DNA from: Bicyclus anynana
Taxonomy: Eukaryota; Arthropoda; Insecta; Lepidoptera; Nymphalidae
Reading direction: 5' to 3'
Length of the DNA stretch: 64,000 bases
NCBI RefSeq assembly: GCF_947172395.1
Contig: NC_069104.1
Location: 8,025,355 to 8,089,354 of the forward strand
Under the pieces are notes generated by a model that was not told the DNA's origin, did no database searches, and saw only the letters and a program-made list of their open reading frames with translations. A program made the translations under genes and the position numbers. Within the stretch, counting starts at the first letter, position 1, and the number at the start of each line of letters is the position of its first letter. This document shows, piece by piece, positions 25,301-33,377 of this stretch.

Positions 25301-27728
25301 AAATTCGATAAGGTTCCATGACGGAATAAGATGTTTTGGTGCGTACCACATTGCTCTGATGATGATGAATGATCATGACAGGAACCGACAAAACAAATTA
25401 TTGCTGAGGCTACTTCGGCTCACTGCTGAGCTCCAGTCTCCTCTCAGAATTACTGGAATTAGACCAATAGTCCAATAGTCATTGTCCCAATGTGGATTGG
25501 CAGACAGACTTCACACAAGCAGAGAATTAAGAAAATTATCTGTTAAGCAGGTTTCCTCACGATGTTTTCCTTCACCATTTGAAACACGTGATATTTAATT
25601 TCTTAAAATGCACACAACTGAATAGGTAGTTTTAGGTCCATGCTCCGAACCGGATTCAAAGCCACATCCCCCGAAATCGGAGGCAGAGGTCATATCTACT
25701 GGGCTAACAAACGTCGACTAGGCCTAATTTAAAAACTATTGTAAACAAGACTTTATCCTTTCGATAATTGTACTAGTTAAGAAACTAGTTCGTTTAAAAT
25801 CGTTATGAATGTAAGCTTACTTGGATGTTTGCATAATAGCTGCCATTGTGAGCGCCTTCACCCACTTCATCATGGCTTCCGGATCCAAAGCCGCCAACAC
25901 GTATGTCCTCATATTTGCATGTTCCAGTTTGAACGCAAACTTCCGCATCACTTTGTCCTCTGCGCTACACGCTGAGACCTTATACGAGGGCAATAGGACA
26001 GACCCTAAAAGCTTTTCTTCATCTTGACCTATAAATAGACAAAATTTACGATTATTTTAATTATTATTACATAACAACTCTCTAGAATGTAGTTATTCTT
26101 CTCCAATACTATAACGCTTATATATAACTGTGCGCTATTTTGAAAATGTCCCGTGAAGTTAATTTTTTTATTTAAGCTAGCAAAATCGGTACATGACGGA
26201 AATACTTTTCATCATAACAGACAAATGCTGATTTCTTCGGATTGACTAATTTATCGTACACAGCTAAGAACCATGTAAATCACGTGTGCTTTTAAACAAA
26301 AAAATCGTTTCTTGTTGACTCCATTCGTTTAGAAACTACGATGGTACAGACATACCTATAGATATACAGACAGACAAGTCCCCTTTTTCACCGGGAGCTA
26401 AAAATAATCCGAAGACTTAAACAAATCAGATAAATATTTCAAAGTAATACTTACTTTTGTAGTAGAATAGACAGTATTCTGACAAAACAAACCACCTCTT
26501 CCGCCAAACCTTTAGGCCATCAGATCCTTGTTTGTATAGCAACCCAGACAAAGTCACCGGAGCTGATGGTATACGTTGGGCAGATGGAGATCGCAATGCC
26601 TGAGTCCCGCTACTACTGCGTCGACTGTCTGATGAGGGTGACTTTATACTAGGTGTACTAGACTCACTAGATTTCATTGGAGATATAATATCTGTACTTC
26701 TTTGATTATTATCTGATGGCGGAGAGTTACTTTTTGCCTTGTCTTGCTCAGGTCTCTGCCTATCTACTTCCCGGAAATCATTTTGATTTGATTGCCAATG
26801 ATTCTCTTGATATTGTCTATTTTGTAGGTCACTGTAATCATTATGTTTACCGTACCTATCGAAGTCTTTCGACAAATCCGTACTACTGTATTCCTTAAAG
26901 TCATTTTTACTACTATATCGATCTAGATCTCTATAAGAACTATCAGAATATATACTATTCTGTAAGTTAGGTGGTGGTTGAACACCATGTATTTGCTGTA
27001 ATAAAATTTGTCGCTCCGCAAACTTCTGTTGTTGATGCATTTGAGCCTGATTCTGATAATGCATTTGCTGTTGCATTTTCATTTGTTGTATTTCATTATA
27101 CTGCTTTCTTAATAACTCAGTGTTACTTTGGGGCCCTATTCGATTCGAATAGGGAAGATACGGCTTCGTGCCGTACTGATTTACATTAGGTCTATATTGA
27201 TTAATATTAGGTTGATGGTTTTGATATATTTGGTTATTATCTTTCGGTGGGTTACGTTTTAAATAGTCTTGATATACTTCTGCGTTGTATCCTTTTGGAA
27301 TATTATGCAATAGTTCATGATTTACATTGTGATCAGTATGGATTTCTGTTCTTTCGAGCCGAGGTGGTGACTGTGGATAATTATAATTGTCGTTAGCACC
27401 GTAATGTCTCGCATAATCGTGATTGTGTCCGGTGCCATACATTTCGTGCCTGTTTTCTAGGAGCGGCGATCGTGCGTTCATGTTCGATTGATATTGACTT
27501 TGCAATAGTTGGTGCATGACGCCATTCGGTTGAATTTGCGCAGATTGAACCTTCGGCTGTATTTGGTTGTTTACGTGCGCAGGTAACTGTGGGTGTTGAG
27601 AGGAGTATATTTGGTCGGGGTGCACGTGGTGCGCCATGATGTGCTGCTGCGTGAGGGGTTGCTGTGTTGCTGTGACATTCTTTTTGTTCTCCATTTGGTA
27701 TTCTGTCTGCGCGGCTGGCGGGTCAATC
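7270..27728 (-). CDS. kmr: PLEKHA5/6/7-family PH-domain protein (kramer-like), spliced CDS, 5' end missing
   Basis: Twenty-two exons join in frame, with GT/AG boundaries, from 27728 down to the TGA at 7270-7272, about 9.3 kb of coding sequence and 3,100 residues. Order in the protein: Gln/Asn-rich leader (1-385), PH domain (about 390-487), long Ser/Pro/Tyr-rich disordered region (500-2200), two short RAVSPR exons, coiled coils (2320-2635), KTVRIVKRESERR block (about 2715) and a conserved C-terminus. Family knowledge: vertebrate PLEKHA5/6/7 proteins bind phosphoinositides through the PH domain, and PLEKHA7 works at adherens junctions with p120-catenin. A similar membrane or junction scaffold role here is inference. 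Vertebrate relatives carry N-terminal WW domains before the PH domain; none is seen in the window, and W1 starts inside a codon, so 5' exons are missing. The protein is much longer than the vertebrate ones, mainly because of W8. The name kramer for the fly ortholog is from memory. Confidence 0.88.
7380..9157 (-). other. kmr intron 21, no recognisable feature
   Basis: AT-rich sequence of about 1.8 kb between W21 and W22. Short open frames here have no family resemblance. I see no repeat copy shared with the rest of the window. Confidence 0.6.
9158..9254 (-). CDS. kmr: kmr exon W21 (97 bp)
   Basis: The acceptor is tgttgtattag|AGCCC and the donor ATAGCTG|gtaaga. It encodes SPDGQEKRQREHLLQMNQIL followed by AKQVTEMSKIIA, an amphipathic helix close to the C-terminus. 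Phase 0 in and 1 out match W20 and W22. Confidence 0.92.
10248..10344 (-). CDS. kmr: kmr exon W20, frame conflict: one apparent extra A
   Basis: With the acceptor at 10345-10346 (taaatag|CCTCC), phase 0 from W19 gives the expected family start PPELSPEE. An extra A then (T-run 10320-10322 on the plus strand) throws the frame and a stop follows. The rest of the exon is open only in the +1 frame: QQKRQEKVESIKKML and SSSSADPSK, ending AAG|gttagt. A second AG at 10338-10339 (cctccag|AAC) gives 90 bp and restores the frame as NYLRKK in place of PPELSPEE. So the sequence has either a one-base assembly or sequencing error, a real frameshift allele, or a shifted acceptor. Family conservation favours an indel in the sequence. 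Confidence 0.8.
10576..10743 (-). CDS. kmr: kmr exon W19 (168 bp), conserved PERYIPE block
   Basis: The acceptor is tatattgtag|GCTCTGG and the donor GAGAAG|gtgagt; 56 codons, phase 0 both ends. It encodes LDDADMERALRGAAPDVVRS and ends KIIIPERYIPEK. The PERYI motif precedes the LSPEE helix in PLEKHA5/7, which is what W20 should encode. Confidence 0.94.
11076..11788 (-). CDS. kmr: kmr exon W18 (713 bp), KTVRIVKRESERR block
   Basis: The acceptor is ttttttatag|GTAACC and the donor CAAGAT|gtaagt. It encodes 237 residues, opening NLTNVEKQEIKTVRIVKRES. That stretch is a hallmark of the PLEKHA5/6/7 C-terminal half (family knowledge). A Ser/Tyr-rich linker follows, then KEKRRHYTAPHHLSAKTLNE near the end. 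Phase 0 out. The open frame continues a few codons into the intron on both sides but the splice sites are clear. Confidence 0.94.
12152..12373 (-). CDS. kmr: kmr exon W17 (222 bp)
   Basis: The acceptor is aaatttcag|GCAAACG and the donor GCTTTTG|gtaaat. It encodes 74 residues starting KRRPMSSWQETNLDTGHTID, with an acidic/Tyr patch (SDYDYDSQ) and a Pro-rich segment (VMPPGHYPPSVETPLYVDTR). Phase 1 at both ends. A SINE copy sits about 50 bp upstream in the intron. Confidence 0.91.
12425..12679 (-). repeat. SINE family A copy in a kmr intron
   Basis: Minus-strand copy, full span but with internal gaps; the head (ccactgcgccactgaagcc on the plus strand) lies at the right end. It sits between W16 and W17, about 50 bp from the W17 acceptor. 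Confidence 0.8.
12840..12962 (-). CDS. kmr: kmr exon W16 (123 bp), coiled coil
   Basis: The acceptor is attgttacag|AAGTGAC and the donor ATGCCTG|gtaatt. It encodes EVTRVQQLVSALQRQRQELS followed by RAVRHLTQQSHALQ. The block resembles the conserved coiled coil near the C-terminal third of PLEKHA5/7. Confidence 0.92.
13051..13500 (-). mobile_element. LINE 3' end with reverse-transcriptase C-terminus (family L1)
   Basis: Minus-strand 5'-truncated insertion whose poly(A) tail is the T-run at 13051-13068. The open frame 13122-13403 encodes the C-terminal end of a jockey/CR1-like reverse transcriptase, with RTAKMWNALPASVFPTSYN and a TFKSRVNRH-type ending. It lies in the intron between W15 and W16. 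A second copy is at 59090-59290. Confidence 0.8.
14075..14222 (-). CDS. kmr: kmr exon W15 (148 bp), coiled coil
   Basis: The acceptor is tatgtcaacag|AAACTAG and the donor GAGGATG|gtaagc. It encodes KLEQTVADNARLERELHHLR followed by RALRAQRANIHAQ and a His/Pro-rich tail. The intron on the downstream side (12963-14074) carries a minus-strand LINE 3' end. Confidence 0.92.
15221..15327 (-). CDS. kmr: kmr exon W14 (107 bp)
   Basis: The acceptor is gtcttttccag|GTGTTC and the donor TCTAAG|gtttat (the +4 to +6 bases are weak). It encodes GVRSKLDSVNIGSRAQPSG followed by LEAELARVHAMLAHNSK. Phase 1 in and 0 out fit both neighbours. Confidence 0.88.
15565..15650 (+). mobile_element. LINE 3' UTR fragment in a kmr intron (family L3)
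   Basis: ttgcctggaagagatcgct followed by a ggcggcctattgtacc block matches, inverted, the 3' UTR at 47810-47858. Only this short piece is recognisable. Confidence 0.55.
15740..15897 (-). CDS. kmr: kmr exon W13 (158 bp), coiled coil
   Basis: The acceptor is taacttacag|ATGGCTC and the donor TTGACAG|gtactc. It continues the phase-2 codon of W12 to encode WLESAAAGKPLETEAARVRV and then a helix ending KDAIDSLLT. Phase 1 out. Ala/Glu/Leu-rich helix, no catalytic features. Confidence 0.91.
16182..16253. repeat. near-perfect 34-bp hairpin in a kmr intron
   Basis: Arms 16182-16216 and 16221-16253 pair over about 34 bp with one small bulge and a four-base loop. The inner arm reads AACACCTAACTCATCT. It lies 90 bp downstream of W12 in transcript sense. 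The short loop and AT-rich outer part suit a fold-back duplication or a young palindrome better than a typical pre-microRNA. Confidence 0.7.
16343..16587 (-). CDS. kmr: kmr exon W12 (245 bp), coiled coil
   Basis: The acceptor is gatttacag|GATTG and the donor CAACAAAG|gttagt. It encodes 81 residues: LSSLKAIEREENLQRLEQLK, then LMELENHYEKSKPLVQLVDN, then GSLYNRPGSTIERLERNQRL. The charged, leucine-spaced pattern is a classic coiled coil. A 34-bp intronic hairpin lies 90 bp further down the transcript. Confidence 0.93.
16735..16899 (-). CDS. kmr: kmr exon W11 (165 bp), start of the coiled-coil region
   Basis: The acceptor is attgcaatag|CGTAAGG and the donor ATAGAG|gtgctt; 55 codons, phase 0. It encodes GELLGRSHEELVLLLIQLRR followed by a helix ending EQCCVQISSIE. 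The EELVLLLIQLRR helix is a recognisable PLEKHA5/6/7 block (family knowledge). Heptad-like leucines indicate coiled coil. Confidence 0.92.
17046..17174 (-). CDS. kmr: kmr exon W10 (129 bp), second RAVSPR motif
   Basis: The acceptor is gttttatag|TTGAATAC and the donor GATACG|gtacgt; 43 codons, phase 0 both ends, so it could be skipped without a frameshift. It encodes EDVWTTVRSPSRTLQQPIRA, then VSPRIRR and an Asn/Asp run (NNNNDNND). The motif RAVSPRIR matches RAVSPRVR of W9. Confidence 0.9.
17260..17498 (-). CDS. kmr: kmr exon W9 (239 bp), first RAVSPR motif
   Basis: The acceptor is gatatttgcag|CTTC and the donor CAAAAT|gtaagt. It encodes 80 residues including an Asn run (SKNNNNNNQINQQ) and IPVRAVSPRVRWVEEKP. 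Phase 1 in and 0 out agree with W8 and W10. RAVSPR recurs in the next exon. Confidence 0.9.
17893..21213 (-). CDS. kmr: kmr exon W8: giant 3,321-bp exon of disordered sequence
   Basis: The acceptor is ttgcaccccag|AAGATAC at 21214-21215; the donor GAAG|gtatcc at 17892 is a weaker match than its neighbours, but it is the one that preserves the frame into W9. A single open frame of about 1,107 residues shows this is real coding sequence. It is rich in Ser, Asn, Asp and Glu, with acidic patches, a Pro run (EILPPPPIPTSSPP) and many potential phosphosites; no folded domain is recognised. If the donor were skipped, translation would stop within four codons, so a shorter isoform ending here is possible. 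Confidence 0.93.
21214..21931 (-). other. kmr intron 7, includes a 14-bp inverted match to W8
   Basis: AT-rich. At 21453-21466 the plus strand reads GCAGGCAGGAAGGT, the inverted copy of 21162-21175 inside W8 (minus-strand ATG CAG GCA GGA AGG). No other feature is seen. Confidence 0.5.
21932..22127 (-). CDS. kmr: kmr exon W7 (196 bp)
   Basis: The acceptor is tttatttcag|CGTGAAG and the donor GATGAAG|gtaagt. It encodes REESMKRLLEWKQRMLQSPL followed by a Ser-rich stretch ending YNSYSSDDE. The MKRLLEWKQRMLQSPL helix is a conserved block of PLEKHA5/6/7 proteins (family knowledge from memory). It leaves phase 1. Confidence 0.92.
22295..22984 (-). CDS. kmr: kmr exon W6 (690 bp)
   Basis: The acceptor is tttttttcag|ATTCCAG and the donor CAACAG|gtaaaa; it is phase 0 on both sides and encodes 230 residues. 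It starts IPEKTFSGPSVLRRKKM and includes PPMPRPHSADFLEYESK and DPPKQPPRPKSSLDI. It also has FMRSASARLPSSAEREGEKK near the end. The PPRPK and RPHSADFLEYE stretches look like short linear motifs of the family. Predicted disordered. Confidence 0.92.
23062..23830 (-). CDS. kmr: kmr exon W5 (769 bp), disordered Tyr/Ser/Pro-rich
   Basis: The acceptor is attttacag|GTACG and the donor AACACG|gtaagt. It encodes 256 residues with no stop in the joined frame, opening YDPNYDLLKKPASHY and containing NERLAERRTPDAYGRS and YEDIYAAYGNDAGKAYAKSP. Composition is low complexity and hydrophilic with many Tyr, Ser, Pro and Gln, as expected of a disordered linker after the PH domain. No enzymatic domain is present. 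Confidence 0.9.
23921..24009 (-). CDS. kmr: kmr exon W4 (89 bp)
   Basis: The acceptor is atattttag|GAAGGCG and the donor GGATAT|gtaagc. It encodes EGDDAGPTYANAPPKPRR and then NDGYNSPSPD; the split codon AT|G gives Met when joined to W5. APPKPRR is a proline-rich motif of a type that SH3 domains can bind (inference). A truncated SINE sits about 40 bp upstream in the preceding intron. Confidence 0.87.
24049..24239 (-). repeat. SINE family A, internally deleted copy
   Basis: Minus-strand copy in the intron between W3 and W4; the plus-strand head end reads ccactgcgcatacttctgtg. About 100 bases of the body are missing. Confidence 0.75.
24860..24905 (-). CDS. kmr: kmr exon W3 (46-bp micro-exon)
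   Basis: The acceptor is gttttcag|TGAGCAG and the donor GAG|gtgcgt. It encodes EQPQKQIDRAAAKTE directly after the PH domain and leaves phase 0. The small size and clean phases (2 in, 0 out) fit both neighbours. No domain is recognised. Confidence 0.82.
25100..25258 (+). mobile_element. RTE-type LINE C-terminal fragment
   Basis: Plus-strand open reading to a TGA gives GGRKKMRWSDQVRTKFESTV and then RDRGGHDLYT, the usual end of a LINE polyprotein of the RTE/endonuclease-RT kind. It is 5'-truncated and lies in the intron between W2 and W3, antisense to kmr. Confidence 0.6.
25408..25710 (-). repeat. SINE family B copy in a kmr intron
   Basis: Minus-strand copy with ttcggctcactgctgagctc at the 3' end, the tttcctcacgatgttttcct body block, and a degraded head near 25690. 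Located between W2 and W3. Confidence 0.75.
25821..26028 (-). CDS. kmr: kmr exon W2: second half of the PH domain
   Basis: The acceptor is tatttatag|GTCAAGATG; the donor is TCCAA|gtaagc. It reads on in phase 1 from W1 and encodes about 69 residues, including EEKLLGSVLLPSYKVS, FAFKLEHANMRTYVLAA and MMKWVKALTMAA. The last is the C-terminal PH helix with its signature Trp. The PH domain resembles the PEPP/PLEKHA group rather than unrelated PH proteins. This is the strongest single piece of family evidence in the window. Confidence 0.94.
26029..26454 (-). other. kmr intron 1 of the window, no feature recognised
   Basis: Separates the two halves of the PH domain. No repeat copy or conserved element is seen. 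Confidence 0.6.
26455..27728 (-). CDS. kmr: kmr exon W1: Gln/Asn-rich leader and first half of the PH domain
   Basis: The acceptor is ttgtttcag just above 27728; the first base completes a codon, so an upstream coding exon is required unless translation starts at the in-frame ATG at 27692-27694. The exon encodes about 425 residues. The first 300 are rich in Gln, Asn, Tyr and His (for example QMKMQQQMHYQ), then comes a Ser-rich stretch, then the start of the PH domain (LSGLLYKQG and LKVWRKRWFVL). The basic KVWRKRW stretch is the usual phosphoinositide-contacting loop. The donor is AAAA|gtaagt at 26454, leaving one base of the next codon. The reading frame stays open about 120 bp past the acceptor, which I treat as intron. 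Confidence 0.92.
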
Positions 27729-28100
27729 CTGAAACAAGAAGAACAAGACGTTATAGGTATAGCTTGGTTACTTTTGTAGTCTGTTTGGTTTAGATCTAGT
27801 AGTAAGGTAAACAGACAAGCATTTGACAGTAGACAGTTGAAACACAGCACTTGGGTGTGTTAAAATGCTGCTGCTGTTTGCTGAAAATCAGTGCTATATG
27901 CTCTTTGCTTATGGGAAGCATAATATAGCAACATGCTTAGCTGGGACCTTTTTCTTGGTTATGCCATATATCGCAGGGTATTCTGATATATTTATGATGT
28001 GTGGCATAATGTAGCAATAAAGATATTTTATTTCTTTTCTTTCTATATATAGAAGCCACGCTAGTAGCTAGCAGGCCTGCAGTTTCCAACTGTGCTTATT
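27729..28100. other. sequence upstream of W1, possible LINE tail
   Basis: Starts as the intron upstream of W1. The stretch ending tagcaataaagatattttat near 28030 resembles a LINE 3' terminus on the plus strand, but no coding part is attached. Confidence 0.3.
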
Positions 28101-28109
28101 TAATAGTGC

Positions 28110-28275
28110 AGTTTTAACTGTGCAGAGCAGTTTTGACTGTACAAATTTTTATTTTACAGTCGAACTGTTCAGTTAAATCGTCCGTGTGTAATGTTTTTCA
28201 GTTTCAACAGTTTTATCTAATGATTTTGATTGAAATTCCGATTAATTAAAATAGACAAAACTGTACAGTTAAAAC
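28110..28275. mobile_element. short inverted-repeat element (MITE-like)
   Basis: The left end agttttaactgtgcag at 28110-28125 pairs with ctgtacagttaaaact at 28260-28276 (one mismatch). Related words (cagttttgactgtac) recur just inside. No clear target duplication, no coding. Confidence 0.45.
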
Positions 28276-28985
28276 TAAAGGTAAGTATGTAGCCCGACTA
28301 ATGAAGTGGACCTTAGTTTACACCCTCACACGCTCTTGATATATCCTCCTACTACAAACAAAGCAAAAGGGACTTCCTGGAATAGACCGACTTATACTAA
28401 CAAAATATGTTATAAAAAAACGTAAGGCACAGAATTTCAAATCCATTTTGTTGCAGTATAATGAAATTTAATGCGGTAGTTTGCGTGTTTACTAGATCGG
28501 AGGCTAGAATGATTCAATTCGTGCCGCTTAATCGAAGCGTTATCGTCGCAGTTTGATAACGTGCGTGTTTGAAGAAAGAAAGGAGTCAGTATTACGTTCT
28601 GACACGTAACGTTTTAGTAATAATGCCATAACATTCTTATATATCGCTCTTTTTATTATCGTCAATGAAAACATCTTCATACTTAGTGTATGAACTCATT
28701 CTTAGAAATGACTGTCTTACAAATAGCATTTAAACCAGCTAAGTTTCTTGAAAGTTTAAAACTGTGATAGTAATATTTAAAAAATAGTGTGATGATAAGA
28801 AGATACATTTAATACAATCAGCAAAAGTTAAGAAACGAGTAAAACAAACAATTAAAAACGTATCTTTGGCCGGCTGGTCAGAGAGGTGTTATCCACTGGG
28901 CTATGACCAACTCGAGGAATTATCATGCGAGTTCCTAATTCCATAAAATTAGACATGGAAAAAATGTAACCTTGACATATTTTTT

Positions 28986-29330
28986 GACAGCCTCCGTGGC
29001 GCAGTGGTATGCGCGGTGGATTTACAAGACGGAGAGGACCTCCGTCTTGTAAATCCACCGCGATCGGGTTCGATCCCCGGCTGGGCCGATTGAGATTATC
29101 TTAATTGGTCCAGATCTGGCTGGTGGGAGGCTACGGCCGCGGTTAGTTACCACCCTACCGACAAAGACGTACCGCCAAACAATTTAGCGTTCCGGTACGA
29201 TGTCGTGTAGAAACCATAAGGGGTGTGGATTTTCATCCTTCTCCTAACAAATTAGCCCGCTTCCATCTTAGACTGCATCATCACTTACCATCAGGTGAGA
29301 TTGTAGTCAAGGGCTAATTTGTAAATGATA
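28986..29330 (+). repeat. SINE family A with a 23-bp fold-back in its head
   Basis: A full-length plus-strand copy. Inside the head, 29012-29034 (begins CGCGGTGGATTTACAAG) is followed after five bases by its exact reverse complement at 29040-29062, and then the normal B-box-like ggttcgatccc. The body and A-rich tail are intact. Confidence 0.85.
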
Positions 29331-29979
29331 AAAAAAATAACCTTATTTCACGTGAACGAAGTCTGGATTATCTACTAGTTAAAAATATTACATCTCAACC
29401 GTGCCTTAATCCTTAATTAGTATGCATGTACTCATTTGTGTGAAATCTCAGGTCAGACTAGTAGGAGGTAGGTACGTGATAATTAGTAAGAAACTTGCAA
29501 GTGACAGAAAACTTAGCTAATTAAAATGATGAATAGTTACAAGACGTAGAGTAGAAGCTTATTCATTCTTATTCTGAAGTTACTCAAATAGTCGGTAATT
29601 GCATAGTTTTACTATAATAGCTTACTCAAGCGGCACAAAAATAACAAACAATAGACGAGTCTGTAGACAAAATAACAATGTGCGAGAGATGGTGTGAACG
29701 GGCGTCTACCTTCAAGTACGTATTAGCATGCTTGAATTATTTCTCCCACACATATCCGCACGCACGTGTGAGTAGAGTGAGTATTTAGGACGTGTAATTT
29801 GTAATTAATAAATAATTTAAACACTCTACATCACTGATATTAAAAGGATAGACATAAACACTACATTTTCGTTTAGATCGTTCACTTTACGGGTTGACTC
29901 GTATTTAAGGTTTGATTTTCCCCGTTAATTTAGTTTCCCATATATGTTAATTTTGTTATTTTATTATTCTGTTCTTTTT
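29331..29979. other. unique-looking gap, nothing recognised
   Basis: No open frame, repeat copy or inverted repeat that I can support. Confidence 0.5.
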
Positions 29980-30245
29980 TGTTTCATTATTTTATTTTAC
30001 TTAGTATAAATCATATAATATGTAATCATGTATAAGTTTTAAGTTAAGACACGTCACGTAGACACGTCAGTAAACACACAAGGTTTCACCTGAAAACCAC
30101 CGCCACAGCTCGCTGTGGCATCGTGCTGAGGTTTTTTTTTTGACCTGTTTTTGTCCACGACCAGATATTTGTATGTTCTGCTTGTTTATTTTATTTTATT
30201 TTATTTTATTACTTGTGTGTGGACAAATAAAGATATTCTATTCTA
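29980..30245 (+). mobile_element. probable LINE 3' UTR and tail
   Basis: Contains a small hairpin (ccacagctcgctgtgg at about 30104-30119), a (TTTTA)n run at 30185-30211 and the ending ggacaaataaagatattcta followed by a ttcta repeat. This is the usual look of a lepidopteran LINE 3' end. No coding part remains. Confidence 0.4.
30185..30211. repeat. (TTTTA)n microsatellite
   Basis: About five pentanucleotide units inside the LINE-like tail. Confidence 0.9.
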
Positions 30246-30849
30246 TTATATTTTATTAATCAATCACGGCTAAGCGGATCTGGATGAAATTTTATATATC
30301 TGATCATGATTGGTCTGCTAGAGCAATCAAGTTACTATCTGCCATTCTGATCTTGATTTGTCTTCCAGAGCAATCAAGTTACTTTATATATACGCCAAGG
30401 AAGCTATAGGAACAGGAAGTTACTACATTTGTAATTGTTAAAAATTACCATAATTGACGGGTCTCTCTCATTAAATAAAGCTTTAAGTTTGTTGATTGCA
30501 CTTCACCATTAGACTTTTTTATTTATTATTTAAACAGTGGAAAAGAGCATAAGGCGGTCCAACGCGGAAATACAGCCAGTTTCATTTTTATAGCTATTAA
30601 GATAAGTTACCTTAAGTTTATTCTTATTGCATTTAACTCTTAACCTAAGCCGCTAAACTACGAAAGACATCTGTAGGGTTAATGACCGGATGTATAAGCA
30701 CAATGTAGCTGTCACTGCGTCAGTTACTTCCTTGCCCACTAATGACACTGCAATCATTAGTTTGCCAGGATGTACGGTTTCAGTATAATATCTATTTTAA
30801 ATTCCTTTTAACAACAGCGCTCCGCACTATTCTATTTTTTTTCTCTGTA

Positions 30850-31138
30850 CAAGTTAGCCCTTGATTACAATCTCACCTGATGGTAAGTGATGATGCAATC
30901 TAAGATGGAAGCGGATAACTTGTTAGGAAGAGGATGAAAATCCACACTCCTTTTGGTGCCTACACGTCATCGTACCATAACGGTAAATCGCTTGGCGATA
31001 CGTCTTTGCCGGTAGGTCGGTAACTAGCCACTCCCATTAGCCTGACCTGGACCATTCAAGCCAGACCAGCCGAGGATCGAACCCAGAACCTCCGCCATGT
31101 ATATCCACCACGTATACCAATGCGCCACGGAGGTCGTC
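30850..31138 (-). repeat. SINE family A copy
   Basis: Minus-strand, nearly full length: caatctcacctgatggtaag at the left, the A-box-like end caatgcgccacggaggtcg at the right. Confidence 0.85.
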
Positions 31139-31892
31139 TAAAACTCTTTAAAACGTCTATTTTAGGCACCTCACTATCTAACTCTTTAAAGGATTTTATG
31201 CTATTATCTTCTACGAGCAAGAAAATTGCTTCTTTCAGCTCTTTCAATTTCACTCACCGACAATTTTCAAAACAATAATACTAGAATACTTTAAAGAAAA
31301 GTAATCAAAGACAATGTTGTACAATTTTCTCGCAAATTGGAAGAAAATTACCGCCACGGTCGAAATCAAAATTAACTTGATTTCTTAGCTTGTTAAGGTA
31401 CCTACGTCAATATTGCTTGACATAATTCATTTGATTTATTTCTGGCTTCGATAATATTTTCGAATTCTATAAGTTTGTAACAATTAAACATTTTTTGTTT
31501 TTATAAACTAAGTTTAAAAAATCCTAAAGTTCCAGATTAATTATTTTCAGTATGTACACGTAACTATTAAAAATCGTTTTACAAAATGTTGCAAAACTAC
31601 AAGTAGGTAACTATTTAAAGTAAAGTACAACAAAAAACAATTTTGACAAAAACCTCAACAAGAAGTTTGTTTGAAAATAAAAGCTTCGTAGACAATAACG
31701 CAGAGCTAAAAACTACTACGAGAAGAAACATAACAGCTTTTCCGCTACCAACAAGGAATTCCCTACAAAAGGTTGTAAAATAAATTGGAGAAGCTGCTTG
31801 TAAAACAAACTGGATCTTCTTGGCATTTCGTTCAACAAATAACTAAACAAACTTCTGCTCGAAGAAAATGTGATTCATTTTTGTAATTATTT

Positions 31893-32100
31893 AGTAGCAG
31901 ACGCCGTGTCGTTTTACCCGCGTAGTTCCCTTTCCCGTAGGGATACGGGGATAAAATATAACCTATAGCACCCGGAGATAGTGTTGCTTCCTAACAGTTA
32001 AAGAACTTTTCAAATCGGTTCCGTAGTTTCAGAGCTTATTCAGTGTAAACAAACGTACAAACAATCAAATCTTTCCTTTTTATAATATTTGTAGGTATAG
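31893..32100 (-). mobile_element. Lep1/Helitron-like non-autonomous element, degraded
   Basis: Shares with the copies at 37790, 45474 and 56929 the blocks cccgtagggatacggggata, aaatcggttccgtagttt and a 5' end reading TCTATACCTACAAATATT on the minus strand. The 3' CTAG end is mutated. Confidence 0.6.
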
Positions 32101-32207
32101 ACTAGCGACTCGCCCCAACATGGCATGGCTGCATATAGGTATCTAATATTATGATTAGTCTACGCTACAGTGTACAGCTTTCAACCGCCAGCCGCTGTAC
32201 CTCAGCT

Positions 32208-32398
32208 TTTTATATCTGACGCGGTGCGATTTCATCCGCGTGGTTCCCGTTCCCGTAGGTATACGGGAATAATATGCCTTCCTCGATAAACGGGCTATCT
32301 AACACTGAAAGAATTTTTCAAATCGCACCAGTAGTTCCTAAGATTAGCTCGTTCGAGCAAACAAACAAACTCTTCAGCTTTATAATATTAGTAGGTAT
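32208..32398 (-). mobile_element. Lep1/Helitron-like non-autonomous element
   Basis: Contains gtggttcccgttcccgtagg, cgataaacgggctatctaac, caaacaaacaaactcttcag and ctttataatattagtaggta, as in the other copies. About 190 bp; minus orientation. Confidence 0.65.
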
Positions 32399-32971
32399 AT
32401 TTTCTGTACTAAAATGTATAAGTACTTTTAAACATATAAACCTTTCTCTTGACTGAATCTGTTGCTGAAACTGCATCAAAATCCGTTAAATATTTTAAAA
32501 GATCAAAGCGAACATCCAGCGGAAGCGACGTCATTTTATAATATGTAATGATTGTACGTTTTATAGACAATAGTGACACGTTCCTTCCTTGAAGTAGACG
32601 TGAGAATTTCCAACACCATTATGGAGACACGTTGCAAATACCATTGCAATTGTAAGCCTTCATTCGCACGAGAGTTTTTTAACTGAAGTTAAAAATGCGT
32701 TCAAATATAGTATAAAGTTAAATGAAGGTCTATTTCCTACGCCCAAAATTGAAAATGCAACACTGCTCGAAAAAAAGCGTCGTGCTTTAAAAACGCTGTC
32801 GTGTGAACAATACTTGGGAATGCATTTGTTGTATGTGTAAGCTTTAACGTCCGTTAAAAAAACTCTTGTGCGAATAAGGGCTAACAAAGCAGTTGTTTAT
32901 TATTATTTTTTCTTACTGATTGACAGGTGAAGCAAATGTTTTGGTAGTAGAGTTTTTAAAACGCCACGTTG

Positions 32972-33098
32972 TTAACTAGCCGAGGTCAAAGCCTCCCACC
33001 AGCCAGACCTGGACCAAATAAAAAAACCTCAATCGGTCCCGCCGGGGATCGAACCCAGGACCTCCGTCTTGTAAGTCCACTGCACCACGGAGGCCGTC
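32972..33098 (-). repeat. SINE family A, head and part of the body
   Basis: Minus-strand; truncated in the body. B-box-like ggggatcgaaccc and head tgcaccacggaggccgtc are clear. Confidence 0.8.
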
Positions 33099-33377
33099 AA
33101 CTACATACTACGGACTAATTCTCGCAAAAAATCAAAAAAACTGTTTAGTCTGTGTGGGAAATCACGTAAATAATTGTCGACGTATTCCCGGTGAGTATTA
33201 GGTACAGTTGGCGACGAGCCAGGCCACAATCCTTAGTTGGCGAGAGTTACGACGCACGATTAATCTCGTTTCAATGTCGAATACTAACCTATTTTCGTTA
33301 TTTATGATACTCGAATATTAACTCATACGACGCCCTTGTGCAAAGCTATATAAGTGGCCTAATTAAGCGGGTAATCA

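Noticed and set aside
27729..27850. N-terminal extension of W1 starting at an ATG at 27850
   Set aside because: A strong acceptor lies at 27729-27730, and the extra residues are Cys/Leu-rich and unlike the rest of the protein.
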